Shown: one piece after another, positions 1 through 11,662 of the stretch
How the letters are laid out: each line of letters begins with the position of its first letter
Position numbering within the stretch: the first letter of the stretch is position 1
Assembly: GCA_026826555.1 (NCBI GenBank)
Contig: JAKSZT010054324.1
Location: 6,237,063-6,301,062 of the forward strand
Direction of reading: 5' to 3'
DNA length: 64,000 nt
Source: Tolypeutes matacus
Lineage: Eukaryota; Chordata; Mammalia; Cingulata; Chlamyphoridae
Position numbers and translations under genes: made by a program
The notes under the pieces: generated by a model
What the model saw: only the letters and a program-made list of their open reading frames with translations
Database searches by the model: none
What the model was told of the DNA's origin: nothing

Positions 1-1153
1 AGGTAAAAGAAATTGGAAAAGTAAACCTTTGTTTCTCATGGTTCTTCAGGGACAAATAATAAATATAACCGTAAATATTCCACTTATCATTAATTAACTA
101 CCCTGCAAAATTAAATTGAGTATAGGATCTACTTTAAGCCTCATGAAATCTCTGCAATCAAATGTAGTTCTGAAAAGAAACTTTGGAGATAACAATGTTT
201 TAATTCTAAATAGAAAAATCATTCCCCCCTCTAATTTTTCATTACTTATCTATGTTTTTCCAAAAAAGGTATAGCAATTGTTACTCCAATAGAATAGTCA
301 CAAAATCGATTTTGTGGAAGATTATTTGGTGTACTAGAGTAAAATAATGTTTGCAAAAATAAAATAGGGTGCTATTCTTTCCTTCCTTCATTCCTTCATT
401 CCTTGCTTCCTTCCTTCAAATTTCTTTGACCAGGTTAAATGATAACTAGAAATCAACATGCATTCAAATACACCAGGAACTGGTATAAAGAAACCTACAC
501 TCATCATTGAAATATTAACACTTGAAGGCATTATTTTTCAGAATAGCCTAAGTTCTAGAAATAAAGTTGAGAGAAACTTACTTGTAATCTTAAATCTGAC
601 ATTCTCTAAAGTGAATTGCATACAAACTCATGTTTCTTCTTATGTGCATATATTTCTGGACAATATTTCTCTCACCATCAAACACTTCCAGAATTGTAAC
701 TTACTTGTCCTCTAGTTCTTTGAGAAGACTGTTGCTTTTTTGATTGTGTTACAGATATGTCAAGTAATTAGACAGGGATTGGTTATGTTCTCTAATGGAT
801 GTATGCTGCCTCAATTTACCTTTGATTCAGCTGAAACTGAAGTCATTTGTCTTGTCTTTCTAAATCATCGTCAGACCATCTTTAATTATAGCAGAGGTAA
901 TGAAGGGCTGGTTATAGGCCTGCCATTGTGAAGCCAAGTCCTTGATGTACAGCTGCTAGGTGTGAACAAGCCAAACTGTTGGATGTGTATTGCACAAACA
1001 CTTTAAGTTTCTCTGAATCCATTCTGTTTGACTCAATATTTGGCACATTATGAGAGATGAAATAAGATATAAGATATGGGAAGTAGCAGTAAAATGAGAA
1101 ATAGTAATGGGAAAAAAATATAAGCAAGTGCTTGGCACATATTCTTCTAATAC
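1..1153. other. Unique AT-rich DNA, no gene seen
   Basis: Open frames here are short, overlap on both strands and have no recognisable protein. Apart from a pyrimidine microsatellite near 375-418 I see no structured element. Confidence 0.6.
375..418. repeat. Imperfect (CCTT/CATT)n microsatellite
   Basis: About eleven tetranucleotide units of the CCTT/CATT/GCTT type run together. This is a simple pyrimidine repeat with interruptions and no associated gene. Confidence 0.85.
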
Positions 1154-1311
1154 ACATTTTTTAACAAATCAATGTTATTGATACATATTAATGAAGCATA
1201 AATCCATACAAAGTGTAAAATTAATGGTACTCAGTGTAATCACATATTTGTGCATTCATCACTTCAATCATTCTAAGAATACTTTTGTTATTCCAATAAT
1301 AATAATAATAA
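1154..1311 (-). mobile_element. L1 3' end fragment, heavily 5' truncated
   Basis: Read on the minus strand, this ends in an A-rich tail and holds the blocks 'gaatgcacaaatatgtgatta' (split by one base) and 'ttatgcttcattaatatg'. The same blocks occur at 45325-45475, where they form the 3' end of an L1 copy, and partly at 6355-6425. It is therefore a very short L1 3' terminus, about 155 bp, headed by a (TAA)n tract. The family name is not established. Confidence 0.6.
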
Positions 1312-1432
1312 ATGACAAACACATTTTAAAAGCAAACATTCCTTGATCTTACCTTTATCCATTAAATTATCTCTTTATTTATGAAAGTGGTTTTATATAG
1401 AATTTTAGGGGGCTTTATGTTTTGACTCTTGG

Positions 1433-1778
1433 TATGTGTATTCATTTTCTAGTACTGCTTTAAAAATTACTACAAACTTAGTGGCTTCAAACAATTCCTG
1501 TTTATGATTTCACATTTTCCAAGGATCAGGGGTGAGTACTGATTGGGCTGGTCCTCTCTTCAGAGCCTCCAGGGCTGCAGCCATGGTGTTGGCTGGGACT
1601 ATAGTCTCATCTCAGGCTCCGGGTCCCCTACCAAGCTTGCTTGTGGGCAAAATTAATTTCCTTGCAGCTGTAGAACTCATAGTGACTTACTTCTTGGAGG
1701 ACAGCTGGAGAAGTATTTTCTGGCCTCTAAATCCTCTTTTTAGGGGCTGGCCTGATCAGGTCAGGCCCACCAGGTAAT
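1433..1778 (-). mobile_element. Old MaLR (MLT1/MST-like) LTR fragment
   Basis: The stretch starts with the familiar block 'tactacaaacttagtggctt', continues through 'agtctcatctcaggctc' and ends near 'cctgatcaggtcaggccca'. These are the reverse-strand landmarks of ancient mammalian MaLR LTRs, as I remember the consensus. It is heavily diverged, so the subfamily is uncertain. The open frame inside it has no protein meaning. Confidence 0.6.
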
Positions 1779-2589
1779 AAGAAAATTAAAGTCATATATT
1801 TCAACTTAAAGTAAATGTGTACCTTAAGCAGTAATTTTGCTCATAAAATTGTATTAATATGCTTATTAAATTTTCTTTGAATGATTGCCCATTTTATACC
1901 CACTTAACCTTGGTGGGATTGTCACTCAAGATGCCCCATCCATCTGTGGAAATGAATGATTTGAGGACAGCTTTTTGTTGCTGATATTTGAATTACTAAT
2001 GCTTCCCTGGTTTCTTAACTTCCATAACCTCAGCTTTCAAATTTCTCTGGTCTATGAGCTGTAACCAGATACTTCTAAAAACTTCATGTTTCAAAAAATA
2101 ATAATAAAATATAGGTGTGGAGATTAAAGATTCATAAACCCTTAAAATAATACTTTTCTAGGAAGAATTAGATTTTACTGGTAACTTTTTACACCTACAT
2201 ATCTTGCCCATCATGGCTGTATATATATTCACAACCACTAGGAATGCTCTCATGACAAGGACCATAAAGTATAATTCGTGGGAAATCCTATCCTCAATTT
2301 AAATAGAGTCTCTCAATAATTTGCCTTCATGCTTCCTTATAATACCGTTCTTCCAGTTTATCTTCTATAGGAAGATTGTGTTGAACTTTACTATGTTTCT
2401 TTCGTTTTTTGAAGCCAAAAATGCATGAGTTTTAATGAAATGATCCAGAACCTCAAGATTCTTACGTGTTTCACCTCCAGTCCTATAGTCAATAGGGCAT
2501 ACCCCAGTGCTTTTTTTTTTTCCATATTGGGAAACACGTGTTTCTCATAAGTTTTGGCACTAGCTAAAATTCTCCAATAGTGATTTTAC
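1779..2589. other. Unique DNA, no gene seen
   Basis: AT-rich sequence without long frames or recognisable repeats. A T10 run lies near 2511-2521. Confidence 0.5.
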
Positions 2590-3080
2590 GCCTTTAATGT
2601 TTTTGTTAGTTTGTTTGTTGTTACTGTTGTTTTGATGGTCAGGAAATAGTTTATTAGTGACCACAACTCAGCTGAAAGCAGTGCTGGCAAATCGCTCAGG
2701 AGTACAGGGCCCAACCCTTGTCCAAAGCACCACAACTGGGAAGTATTTTTTCCCACAACCATCTGGGATAAGGCCCTTCTCAGAAACAATGTTTTCAAAT
2801 TGAACAGTATTAAACTTGGTAAAGCTCCATGGCTTGGAGATATGGATCATCTGGTGACCAGGGAGCCCTATACAGTACCTTAACCACACGTTCCTTATTG
2901 TGAAGCTTGGTATGGAATAGACATGACTTGGCCAATGTGGACCCTGATCACCAGGCCCTGGGGCTTTCCAAAGGCACCTTGCATACCTGTCTGGACCCTA
3001 GATTGGCCACAGTGGGAAGTCAGACAAGAACATCAATAGGTAAGGGCTGTCTCCAGGGTCCTTCAAGGCAACCCATACAA
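2590..3080 (-). pseudogene. RPL10: Processed pseudogene of ribosomal protein L10
   Basis: On the minus strand the translation matches the C-terminal half of ribosomal protein uL16/RPL10, a 60S subunit component. It shows [24 protein letters not shown], then [13 protein letters not shown] and [13 protein letters not shown], in the parental order. The matches lie in different frames and an in-frame stop follows 'YQASQ', so it cannot make the protein. The end of the RPL10 message is also recognisable: GGGCCCTGTACTCCTGAG, then AATAAA and an A-rich tail at 2594-2637. No introns are present and the 5' half is missing or rearranged, with a jump from a PLCGH-like block to DRLQTG. This is a typical L1-mobilised retrocopy, old and non-functional. 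Confidence 0.88.
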
Positions 3081-3649
3081 GCAGTAGGCTCTAAACACTA
3101 CCAAGGAGGCTGATTTCTGAAGCTATTACTCATCAGGCCCCCATAGGGAAAGGAGTATGGTAGGCTTAATTAGCTGTAGAGAACTACTGCTCTTTTAAAT
3201 TAAAAAGTGCCTAATCTATGCAATGTTCAAGGTATTTTGCTTACATTAGTTATGACACTAATGCTACATTACTTGAACATTGGAAGTGAGATACTCTTCA
3301 TCCCATATTTATATATGTGGACTATCTGTTTGCATATTAAGTATTAGTATTGGTTAACTTTCCTATTTTTAGATAATAAGAGTTTAAATTTTTATTTCTG
3401 TATCTCAGTAGATTCAATTGTATATCCTCTGAGTAATACAAACTCCTATTTTGTGGCCACAGAGATGTCCTCTGGATACCAAGACATTGAGAAGAGTCAA
3501 TAGTTCTTTGGGATTCAATAAATGTACAACATGATTATAATGGTCCTATTCCTAGGGCACTACTGCCAACATCAAAAAGAATCACCACTTTGTCCCAAGT
3601 TTTCAGTTTTGTTCCAGTCAGTGATTGCTCCATTTCTAACAAACGTCAT
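3081..3649. other. Unique DNA, no gene seen
   Basis: No recognisable repeat and no supportable coding frame. The 5' limit of the neighbouring pseudogene is indistinct, so its decayed 5' part may extend slightly into this stretch. Confidence 0.45.
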
Positions 3650-3800
3650 AAGGCAATGGAAACTGTACAGGCCTGAGAATCAGGGGACTTGGCCTTTACA
3701 TCTGATTGATTAGTTGAGAAACCTTCAGCAAAGTCCTTAAATCTCTGGGCTCTAGTTTATGATTTTATAAGTGACAAGGAACAATTCTTAATCCTTATGT
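3650..3800 (+). mobile_element. MIR SINE fragment
   Basis: The block reading 'cagcaaagtccttaaatctc', 'tgggctctagtttatgattttataa' (in pieces) corresponds to the MIR core and downstream part, where the consensus has 'gcaagtcacttaacctctct' and 'gcctcagtttcctcatctgtaa'. It is old and diverged. MIR is an ancient tRNA-derived, L2-dependent SINE common to mammals. Confidence 0.65.
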
Positions 3801-5544
3801 ACCTTAAGGAAAAACAACAACAACAAAATGCACCTCAAAAACTTGTCTGCTGACAAAAGCACAAACCTATTTCAAAAGAGGACTTGGAACTAGAACATGT
3901 GATTTGGTCATTAGATAGATGTAATTAGTTTCCTGGTGCATTCCCTGCGCCCTCCTCTGTCTAAACTATGATGATTGCTAAACTGGTAATGATTGATCCC
4001 TGCAGATTAGTTCTCTTGAAAGAAAATTGATGGTTTGTAAATATAGTAATTAACCATAAAATCATTAAATACCTATTCATCAATTTTAAGCATTAAATAT
4101 CTTCCCATAATTTAGGACTTCATTAGAAAGAAGAATCCAACTTCAATATGTTGGATTCATCCAAAATGAAGTTTCTATACCTTAAGCTCATCATGCAAAT
4201 AGGTGCAAAAGTACTTATTGTCCAGTATATTTTACCAACTTAATTTAACACTCTTTTTTAAAAGCTTAATGTTCTTTATATGTATTACCCTGATTTAACC
4301 TAACTTAAATCAAAATGTCACATGTGTTGTATCATTACATAATAATAATACATATTACAATAACAACTGCTTATATCACACTCTGCATTTTTCAGAGAGC
4401 CTTCATATATAACACAATTTTAGTGACTTACATAGAAATAAAAATCTAATATATAGTGGAGAATAATCTGGAAGGCAGGATTTTAGACTTATCCTCTATA
4501 AAAATTCAATGGTTTTAAACTAAGCCAAATTCAAGCATGAAACTTGTAGACTGATTTCTAGAGTAACTGTGGGGACTTGAGAAACATTTATCTCATTATT
4601 TAATTAATTTGTTTTAAATAAGATGTGGCCAAAAATAACTGAAAACAAAATTAGAGAGTTTTTTTTTCATAGATGCCCTTATTTCCTAATGTGGATGGCA
4701 GTGTTTCCTTTCTGCTAAAATTTTGTTTTTCTGGAAACAATAATTTCTGCTTTATAGATTTTTTTCAGTTAAAAAATTCTTCTTATCTCTATCTCTTTCC
4801 TTGTGCTCTTCATCTTTTCAGACCTAAACTGAAAATACACATTATCATTCTACCTTGTTTTTGTCCCTTAGTATCTGTCTCTGTTATTAGTTTTTCTGAC
4901 AGATTTTTTTTATTTCTTCAGCAGACATACTTTGGAACTGCTGGCATCAATAGTCCAGGTTGCATTATTTTAACATGGGGATGCCCTGTGTATGCATGTA
5001 TGGATGTGATAAAGTGGGAAACAGTAAAATTGAATTTTCCACAAAACGATGAAATTTTACTTCTATAGTGAGAATTTTTAAAGTATAAATGAAGAATCAG
5101 AACATGAAATTCTACACTGTATATAATCATATACTTAATGATTTTATGTTTCTAGATTTCTTTTCTCTGAGCTTTCCTTATCATTACTGTGTTAGAATTT
5201 TTCTTTTAAAAATTCAACAAGTTACTTGAAACTTTTTTTCAGACTATGTTAACACTGGAGTCACAAAGATACAATTTAAACACATGCTTTACACATCTGC
5301 CAGAATTAGAAACAATGTCAATGGAGAATGGCTAAGACAAGGAAAATATTAAATTATTATTACTTCCAGCCTTGCAAAGCTAAGAAACCTTCAGATAAAT
5401 TGAATTATTTTTCTAAGGGTAATTTTCATTTTATTGCATTCCACAGAATTTAAGCAAATGCATAAAATCTGAGAATGTCCACAATCAGTGTTTTATAGAA
5501 ATATAACTGCTATAAAATTTCCTAATTATATTTTTAAAAAGTCT
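3801..5544. other. Unique AT-rich DNA, no gene seen
   Basis: The longest open frame (4673-5068, 131 codons) has low-complexity hydrophobic content and no family match, no Kozak context and no supporting exon structure. I treat it as chance. Confidence 0.5.
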
Positions 5545-5640
5545 TGGGGAGCAAATGTAGCTCAGTGGTTGAGTGCCTGCTTCCCATTGTCCTGGGTTCA
5601 ATCCCTACTACCTCCAAATATATATATGTCTATAGGCACA
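5545..5640 (+). mobile_element. DAS-type tRNA-derived SINE, monomer
   Basis: The unit has a tRNA-like head with a polymerase III A box (TAGCTCAGTGG at 5559-5569) and a B box (GTTCAATCC near 5597-5605) about 28 bp apart, followed by 'tactacctcc' and an AT-rich tail. The head resembles the DAS-SINE family described from the nine-banded armadillo, which derives from an alanine tRNA. It no longer folds as a tRNA gene and is transposon-derived. It is the first of several related SINEs in the window. Confidence 0.8.
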
Positions 5641-5744
5641 AAACACATTAAAGCTCAAATAAGACAAGTCACCAGTACAATCTCCACCCAAAGAAAACAC
5701 AAGGCTCATAGTAACTCTACCCTCCAATTCCATTGAACATCAGC

Positions 5745-5992
5745 CATTAAGAGCCACAATCTAGAATATAGGTTACCAGGGGATGGAGTGGGAATAGGGA
5801 AGGAGAAGTTAAGACTTAAAATGTAGAGGATTCCTATTTGGAATTATGGAATTATTTTGGTAATGGATGGTGGTGATAGTAGCACAACATCGTCAATGGT
5901 AATTGACAATACTGAAATATGTATCTGAATGTGGCTAAAAGGGTAAATATTAGATTGTATATATGGTAAAAATAAAATAATGTTTAATGGTG
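5745..5992 (+). mobile_element. Ancient L1M-type 3' UTR fragment
   Basis: The order 'ggttaccaggggatgg', 'ggatggtggtgatagtagcac', 'aatactgaaatatgtatctg' (in pieces) and a terminal 'aaaataaaataa' matches the well-known 3' UTR of old mammalian L1 families. No ORF2 sequence remains upstream, so this is a short 5'-truncated copy. Confidence 0.75.
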
Positions 5993-6551
5993 CATTATCT
6001 GCTTATTCAGGGACTTCCTACATATTCAGCACTTACTCCCCTAATGTAGAATGTTTCTCTAAAATCTAGCATTTTCTCCATTTGTGTTACTTGAACTACC
6101 AATGCTTCCTCAGTTCACCTGGATTATATTTAGCATCTTTCACTAGTTCCTAGTGTTAATGTAGGCTTGCCCTTCTGTTTATTTCCCATTAATAATTTCA
6201 ACCATGTTAAGAGGCAAGAGTAAAAAATATATTTATGTTACATTCTTCCCAAGAAATATCAAAGGATTTGAAAAATGGTGATTAAATCAATGACTTCAGT
6301 ATTCTAAGGAAATTACTTATGAATGAAAGAAGAACAATAAAACTCTTCTAATAAAAGTAAGTATGCCTTTGGATGGGTTTATGCCTTATTAACATGTATT
6401 AATAAAATTGATGTTTTTAAAAAGTATTACTAAAAATATTTTAGCATAAAAATATGATTTTTAAAACATTTGAAGAGAAATAAAGAGACCACAAAGTAAG
6501 TAAAAATTTTAAAAATGCTAAACAGACATGATGGAAATTGCTAGAAGAGAG
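5993..6551 (+). other. Mostly unique DNA with a small L1 3' end remnant at 6355-6425
   Basis: Around 6370-6425 the sequence repeats the terminal block found at 45440-45477 ('tattaataaaattgat' then A-rich). It is probably the last 60-70 bp of another L1 insertion. The rest holds nothing recognisable. Confidence 0.45.
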
Positions 6552-6640
6552 AGAAAGAAAAAGAAGGAAGGAAGGGAAGGAGGCAGGGAGGGAGGGAAGG
6601 AGGAGGGAGGAAGGAAGGAAGGGGAAAAAGAAAAGAAAAG
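6552..6640. repeat. (GGAA)n/(GGGA)n purine microsatellite
   Basis: A run of GAAG, GGAA and GGGA units, followed by AAAG units up to about 6648, makes an almost pure purine strand. The Lys/Glu/Gly-rich and Ser/Pro/Phe-rich frames across it are artefacts of the repeat. Confidence 0.9.
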
Positions 6641-6872
6641 AGAAAAGAGATTGGGTAGACCCATATATGAATATTTTGTGAAAAAAGACAAATTTACTCT
6701 TGCATTCTTGGAAGTGAAAATGTATCATGCAAATTTCAGTCCTTATAAGAAAGAAAATATGGCACATATGGGAATTTTATTTCATTTACACAAAAAACTT
6801 CAACAAAATAAAAAATAAGGAGAGTGAACACATTAAACTTGATATATTAGTTCTACAAAATCTTGTCTCTAA

Positions 6873-9508
6873 AAGAAATCTCTACAATAATATTTGGAGA
6901 CTTCAATACACCACTTGCAACATTAGATAGAATATCTGGACAGAGGATAAAAAAGAAAACAGAGAGTATGAATAATACAGTAAATGAATAAGACCTAATA
7001 GGCATTTATGGAATATTATACCCCAAAACAGCAGGATATACATTCTTCTCAAGTGCGCATGTTTCCTTCTCCAGGGCACAAGTCAAATCTCAATAAATTA
7101 AAAAAGATTGAAATTATACAGAGCATTTTCTCTGATCATAATGGAATTAAGCTGAAAATCAATAACAGGCAGAAAATTGGAAAATTCACAAATATATGGT
7201 GACTAAAATACACATTCTTAAGTAATCAGTGAGTCAAGGAAGAAATTGTAAGAAAAATCAGTAAATATCTCAAAATGAATGAAAATCAAAAGTCAAACTA
7301 TTAAAACCAATTGAACACAGTAGAGGCAGTGCTGAAGGGAAATTTATATCCCTCAATGTTTACATTTAAAAAAGAAGAAAGAGCCAAAATAGAAAACCTA
7401 ACTGCACACCTGGAGGAACAAGTGAAAGAATGGCAAAATAATCCCAACATAAGCAGTAGGAAAGAAATAACAAAGATTGGAAGAGAAATAAATGAGCTGG
7501 AGAATGATAAACAATAGATCAAATCAACAAGACCAAAAGTTGGTTCTTCAAGATTGACAAAATCAGCAAGCCATTAGCTAGACTAACAAATAAAAAAAGA
7601 GAGGGAGTGGATGTAGCTCAAGTGGTTGAGCACCTAATTCCCATATACAAGGTCCCATGTTCAATCCCCAGTACCTTCTAACAACATAAACAAGCAAACA
7701 AATTACAAAACCAACTGATGGAAGCTGATATAACTCAGTGGTTGAGTGCCAGCTTCCCATATACAAAGTCCTGGGGCTGGAACTTCAAAAGAGAGAGAGA
7801 GAAGATGCAAAATAAAATCAGAAATGAGAGGGGGTCATTACCACTGACCCTGCAGAAATAAAAGAGATTATAAGAGGATACTATGAACAATTGTATGCCA
7901 ACAAAGTAGACAAAGTAGATGAAATGGACACATTCCTACAATCACATGAAAGCCCACACTGACCCTTGAATAAATGTAAGACCTCAACAAACCAATCACA
8001 AGTAAAGAAATTGAAACAGCCATCAAAAAATTCCCAAATATGAAAAGCCCAGGAACAGATGTCTTCTCAGGTGAATTCTACCAATCATTCCAGAAAGAAC
8101 TAATACCAACTCTGCTCAAACTTTCAAAACAATTGAACAGGAGAAAAAGTTACAAAATTCATTCCTTGATGCCAACATCACCCTAATGCCAAAGCTATAT
8201 AAAGAAACTATGGAAAAAGAAAATTACAGACCAATCTCTGTAGTAAATATAAACGCAAAAACCCTAAACAAAATGCTTACTAACTGAATCCAAAAGCATG
8301 TTAAAAGAATTGTCCACCACAACCAAGTGGGTTTTATCCCAGGTATGCAAGGGTGGTTCAACACTAGAAAATCAATCAGTGTAATACAACATAATTAATA
8401 AATTGAAGAAGAAAAATCACATGATCATCGCAATAGATACAGAAAATGCATTTGACCAAATTCAGCATGCTTTCTTGATTAAAAAGAACTCCAAAATTTG
8501 AGAACAGAAGGAAACTTTGTCAACATGATATAGTACATACATGAAAAACCCACAGCTAATATTCTAATCAATGGAGAAAGACTGAAAGCTTACTCACTGA
8601 GACTGGGAACAGCACAAGGTTGCCCACTGTCTCCATTGTTATTCCATATTGTGCTAAAAGATCTAACTGGAGCAATTAGGCAAGAAACAGAAATGAAATG
8701 CACTTAAATAGGAAAAGAAGAAGTAAAACTTTCACTATTCACTGATGGTATGATATTTCTAGAAAATCCTGAAAAATCCACACCAAAGTTACTATAACTA
8801 ATAGACAAGTTCAGCTAAGTGGCAGGATACAAGTTTGGCAAAAATAAGTAGTGTTCCTATTTGCTACTAATGAGCAACCTGAGGAGGAAGTCAGGAAAAA
8901 ATATCAATTTATAATAGTGACTAAAAGAATCAAATATTTATGAATAAACTTAAAAATTGTTAGAACAGTCTATCAGCAAATGGTGCTGGGAGAACTGGAT
9001 ATCCATAGCCAAAAGAAAGAGGATCCCTATATCACACCTTATATAAAAGTTAACTCAAAATGGATCAAGGACCTAAATATAAAAGCTAGAACTGTAAAAC
9101 TCCTAGAAGAAACTGTAGGGAAATATCTTCAAGATCTTGAGGTAGGTGGTGGCTTCTTAAACTTTACAACCAATGTGCAAACAATGAAAGAAAAAATACA
9201 TAAATGGGATCTTCTCTAAATTAAACACTTTTGTGCTTCCAATGACTTAGTTAAGGTCAAAAGGTAGCCTAAACAATGGAAGAAAATTTTCAGAAACCTC
9301 ATATCTGATAAGAGTTTGATTTCCATGTCATATAAAGAGATCATACAACTCAATTATTAAAAGGCAAGTAACTCAAACCCAACTAAAAAATGGGCAAAAG
9401 ACTTGAGTAGACATTTTTCCAAAGAGGAAATACAAGTGACCAAAAAGCACATGAAAAGATGTTCAACATCTAGCTATTAGGTAAATGCAGATCAAAACTA
9501 CAATGAGA
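6873..9508 (+). mobile_element. L1 copy A, first part (ORF2 endonuclease to C-terminal region)
   Basis: This 5'-truncated L1 starts inside the ORF2 endonuclease domain at the 'ggagacttcaatacacc' block (GDFNTP). It continues through the reverse-transcriptase domain (FIPGMQGWF region near 8334) to the C-terminal region. The FADD active-site motif reads F-T-D-G near 8738, so the enzyme would be dead. A deletion removes sequence near 8955. The copy stops at 9508 in the middle of ORF2 and resumes at about 15372, because L1 copy B inserted there. A dimeric SINE sits inside it at 7604-7790. A degenerate direct repeat ('acaaaatcttgtctctaaaa' at 6853-6872 versus a similar block near 18252-18270) may be its own target-site duplication. 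Confidence 0.9.
7604..7790 (+). mobile_element. Dimeric DAS-type SINE inserted in L1 A
   Basis: Two tRNA-like heads lie about 120 bp apart. The first has A box TAGCTCAAGTGGTTGAG near 7614 and B box GTTCAATCC near 7660. The second has AACTCAGTGGTTGAG near 7733 and a decayed B box near 7770. The element interrupts L1 ORF2 between 'aaaaaaagagag' and 'aaaagagagagagag', a duplicated purine-rich target. It is therefore younger than L1 A. Confidence 0.8.
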
Positions 9509-9984
9509 GAAACAAGATGGTGGCAGAATAATCTCCAAGAGTCAGCTTGTCCTACATGGCAGTTAATAATCACCCAGAGCTATCTAAAGCTTGAGGGGCC
9601 CAGGAGACCAGAAGAACATCCTGCAACATTTTTGAAAGAATGGAAGAAGGAGACTGCCCATCTTCAGAGAAAGTTTATGAATAGAGCACACCAAGCCACA
9701 GGGGCCAGTGCCCACCCTCCACTAGCAGTGCAAGCCACTTCAGGAGCTCTTCTGTGGCTGCAGTTAGAAGCTCCATTTCCCAAAAATGGGGGAGAAAGAG
9801 ATGGTGGAACACTGACTTCAGCTACTGATTAGTAAATTTGGCTGGCTAAAGTATAATCCTAAGAACAGCTAAAGTTTGAAATCATCTAAGTCAGAAAGAG
9901 GCCAGTAGCTGCCATTTTAACTCTACCTCTGGCTTGAGGGGAAGCAGGGCTGATTGAAAATTCCAACCAGATTAGATTGCAGCC

Positions 9985-10570
9985 TGAGCCTAGGCCCCAG
10001 CCTCACCTCTGGCAGGGAGGAAGCTGGTTGGACCTGCACCAGCCCCTCTGGCCACTGTAGGCATTTTCAGCCCACTCAGACTGGATATTTGTATACCTGG
10101 GGCTCTGTCTTTACCCCCCAATAGGATAGAAGGGGAGCTGTGTTTACTTGGCCTCTCCAAGCAACTGCAAGTGCTTTTGTCCCACATGGACTGGTTTGTA
10201 GATCACCTTCAATTCCATCCTTACCTCCCAACCCCCACCCTGCATAGGATAGGAGGAGGCTGATGTTTCTTCAGCCTCTCTGGGCAATTGCAGACACTTT
10301 AAGCCCACAGAGACTGGATACTTGGATACATGTAGCTCCACCCCTGCCCCTCAATAAGCTATGAGGGGAGCTGTGTTTTTTCAGCCTCATTGGGAAACTG
10401 CAGGTGCTTTCAACCCACACAGACTGGTTTGTTGAGTTATGATGGCTCCACCCCTGCCCCTCATAGGATAGGAGGGGTCTGGTGTTTCCCCAGTCTCTAG
10501 ATAACTGCAGGTGCTTTTGACCTGTACAAACTAACTTGTTGAGCCACTTTGACTTCATCCCTAAAGAGAG
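9985..10570 (+). repeat. Five tandem ~110-bp monomers in the 5' UTR of L1 B
   Basis: A landmark of the type ATAGGATAGGAGGGG recurs at about 10011 (degenerate), 10121, 10243, 10354 and 10463, giving spacings of about 110, 122, 111 and 109 bp. Each unit also contains 'ctgcaggtgctttt', 'cccacacagactgg' and 'tccacccctgcccc' or close variants. Such monomer arrays in an L1 5' UTR are known from rodents, where they act as promoter units. Here they probably did the same for this L1 lineage, which is an inference. Confidence 0.85.
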
Positions 10571-10599
10571 AAACTGCTCCTAGAATAATACATCTAGTA

Positions 10600-11580
10600 A
10601 GCCAGATACCAAGACACAAGCAAAAATTACAGTCCATACCAAGAAACAGGAAGATATGGTCCAGTAGAAGGAAAATTATAAGCCTCCAGATGACATAAAG
10701 GAGTTGAGACAGCTAATCATTGATGTTCAAACAAATCTCCTTAATAAAATCAAAATGAAATGGCTAAAGAGACCAAGGATATTAAGAAGACACTGGGTAA
10801 GTACAAAGAAGAATTTGAAAACATACATAGTAAAACAGCAGAACTTGTGGGAATGAAAGGCACAATAAGTGAAATAAAAATACACTGGAGGCATATAACA
10901 GCAGATTTGAGGAGGCAGAAGAAAGAATCAGTATGGTTGAAGACATGGCCTCTGAATGAGAACAGACAAATGAACAGCTAAAGATAAGAATGGAAAAAAA
11001 TGAAGAGGGTCTCAGGGAACTGTATGACAGTAAGAGATGTGCAAACATATGTGTCATGAGTGTTCCAGAAGAAGAAGAGAAAGGAAAAGGGGCAGAAGGA
11101 ATATCTGAAGAAATAATGGTAGAAAATTTCCCAGCCCTATTAAAGGACATATATATTCATGTCCAAGAAGCACAGCACACTCCCATCTGAATAAATATGA
11201 ATAGATTTACTCCAAGACACATACAAAGGAGAAAGCCAAATGCCAAAGAAGATAGAATTCTGAAAGTAGCGAGAAAAAAACAATGCACCATATACAAGGT
11301 ATACCCAATAAGATTTAGTGCTCATTTATCATCAGAAACTATGGAGGCAAGAAGACAGAGGTATGATATATTTAAGATAATTCAATAGAAAAACTGCCAG
11401 GCAAGAATCTTATATCCAGTAAGGTTATCTTTCAAAAATGAGGATGAATTTAGAATATTCACAGATTAACAGAAACTGAGAGAGTTTGTAACCAAGTGAC
11501 TAACTTTGCAAGATATACTGAAGGGAGTTCTACAGCCTGAAAAGGAAAGACAGAAGAGAGAGGCTTGGAAGACAGTCTAG
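10600..11580 (+). pseudogene. L1 ORF1 remnant (copy B)
   Basis: L1 ORF1 encodes an RNA-binding trimeric coiled-coil protein. Here the coiled-coil part is Lys/Glu rich (TKDIKKTLGKYKEEFENI near 10770) and the RNA-recognition and C-terminal parts follow (EEIMVENFPALLKDI near 11115, ETMEARRQRYDI near 11335). These blocks fall in several frames with stops between them, so no full protein can be made. An in-frame stop separates the two best segments after 10981. Confidence 0.85.
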
Positions 11581-11662
11581 AAATGAAGATTACATCAGTA
11601 AAAATAACTACAACTGTAAAAATAGTGATGAAAAATATGACAGATAAAGCCCAAAGGTCAAA

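Noticed and set aside
1532..1777. 81-codon frame with Ser/Ala-rich start
   Set aside because: It lies in an old MaLR LTR fragment.
4673..5068. 131-codon frame in unique DNA
   Set aside because: Phe/Leu/Cys-rich text from T-rich DNA, no family resemblance, no splice or promoter context.
5545..5640. Possible tRNA gene, since polymerase III A and B boxes are present
   Set aside because: The acceptor stem and anticodon arm do not pair and an A/T-rich tail follows, so it is a SINE.
6441..6818. Lys/Glu/Gly-rich and Ser/Pro/Phe-rich frames across 6552-6640
   Set aside because: Both are translations of a GGAA microsatellite.
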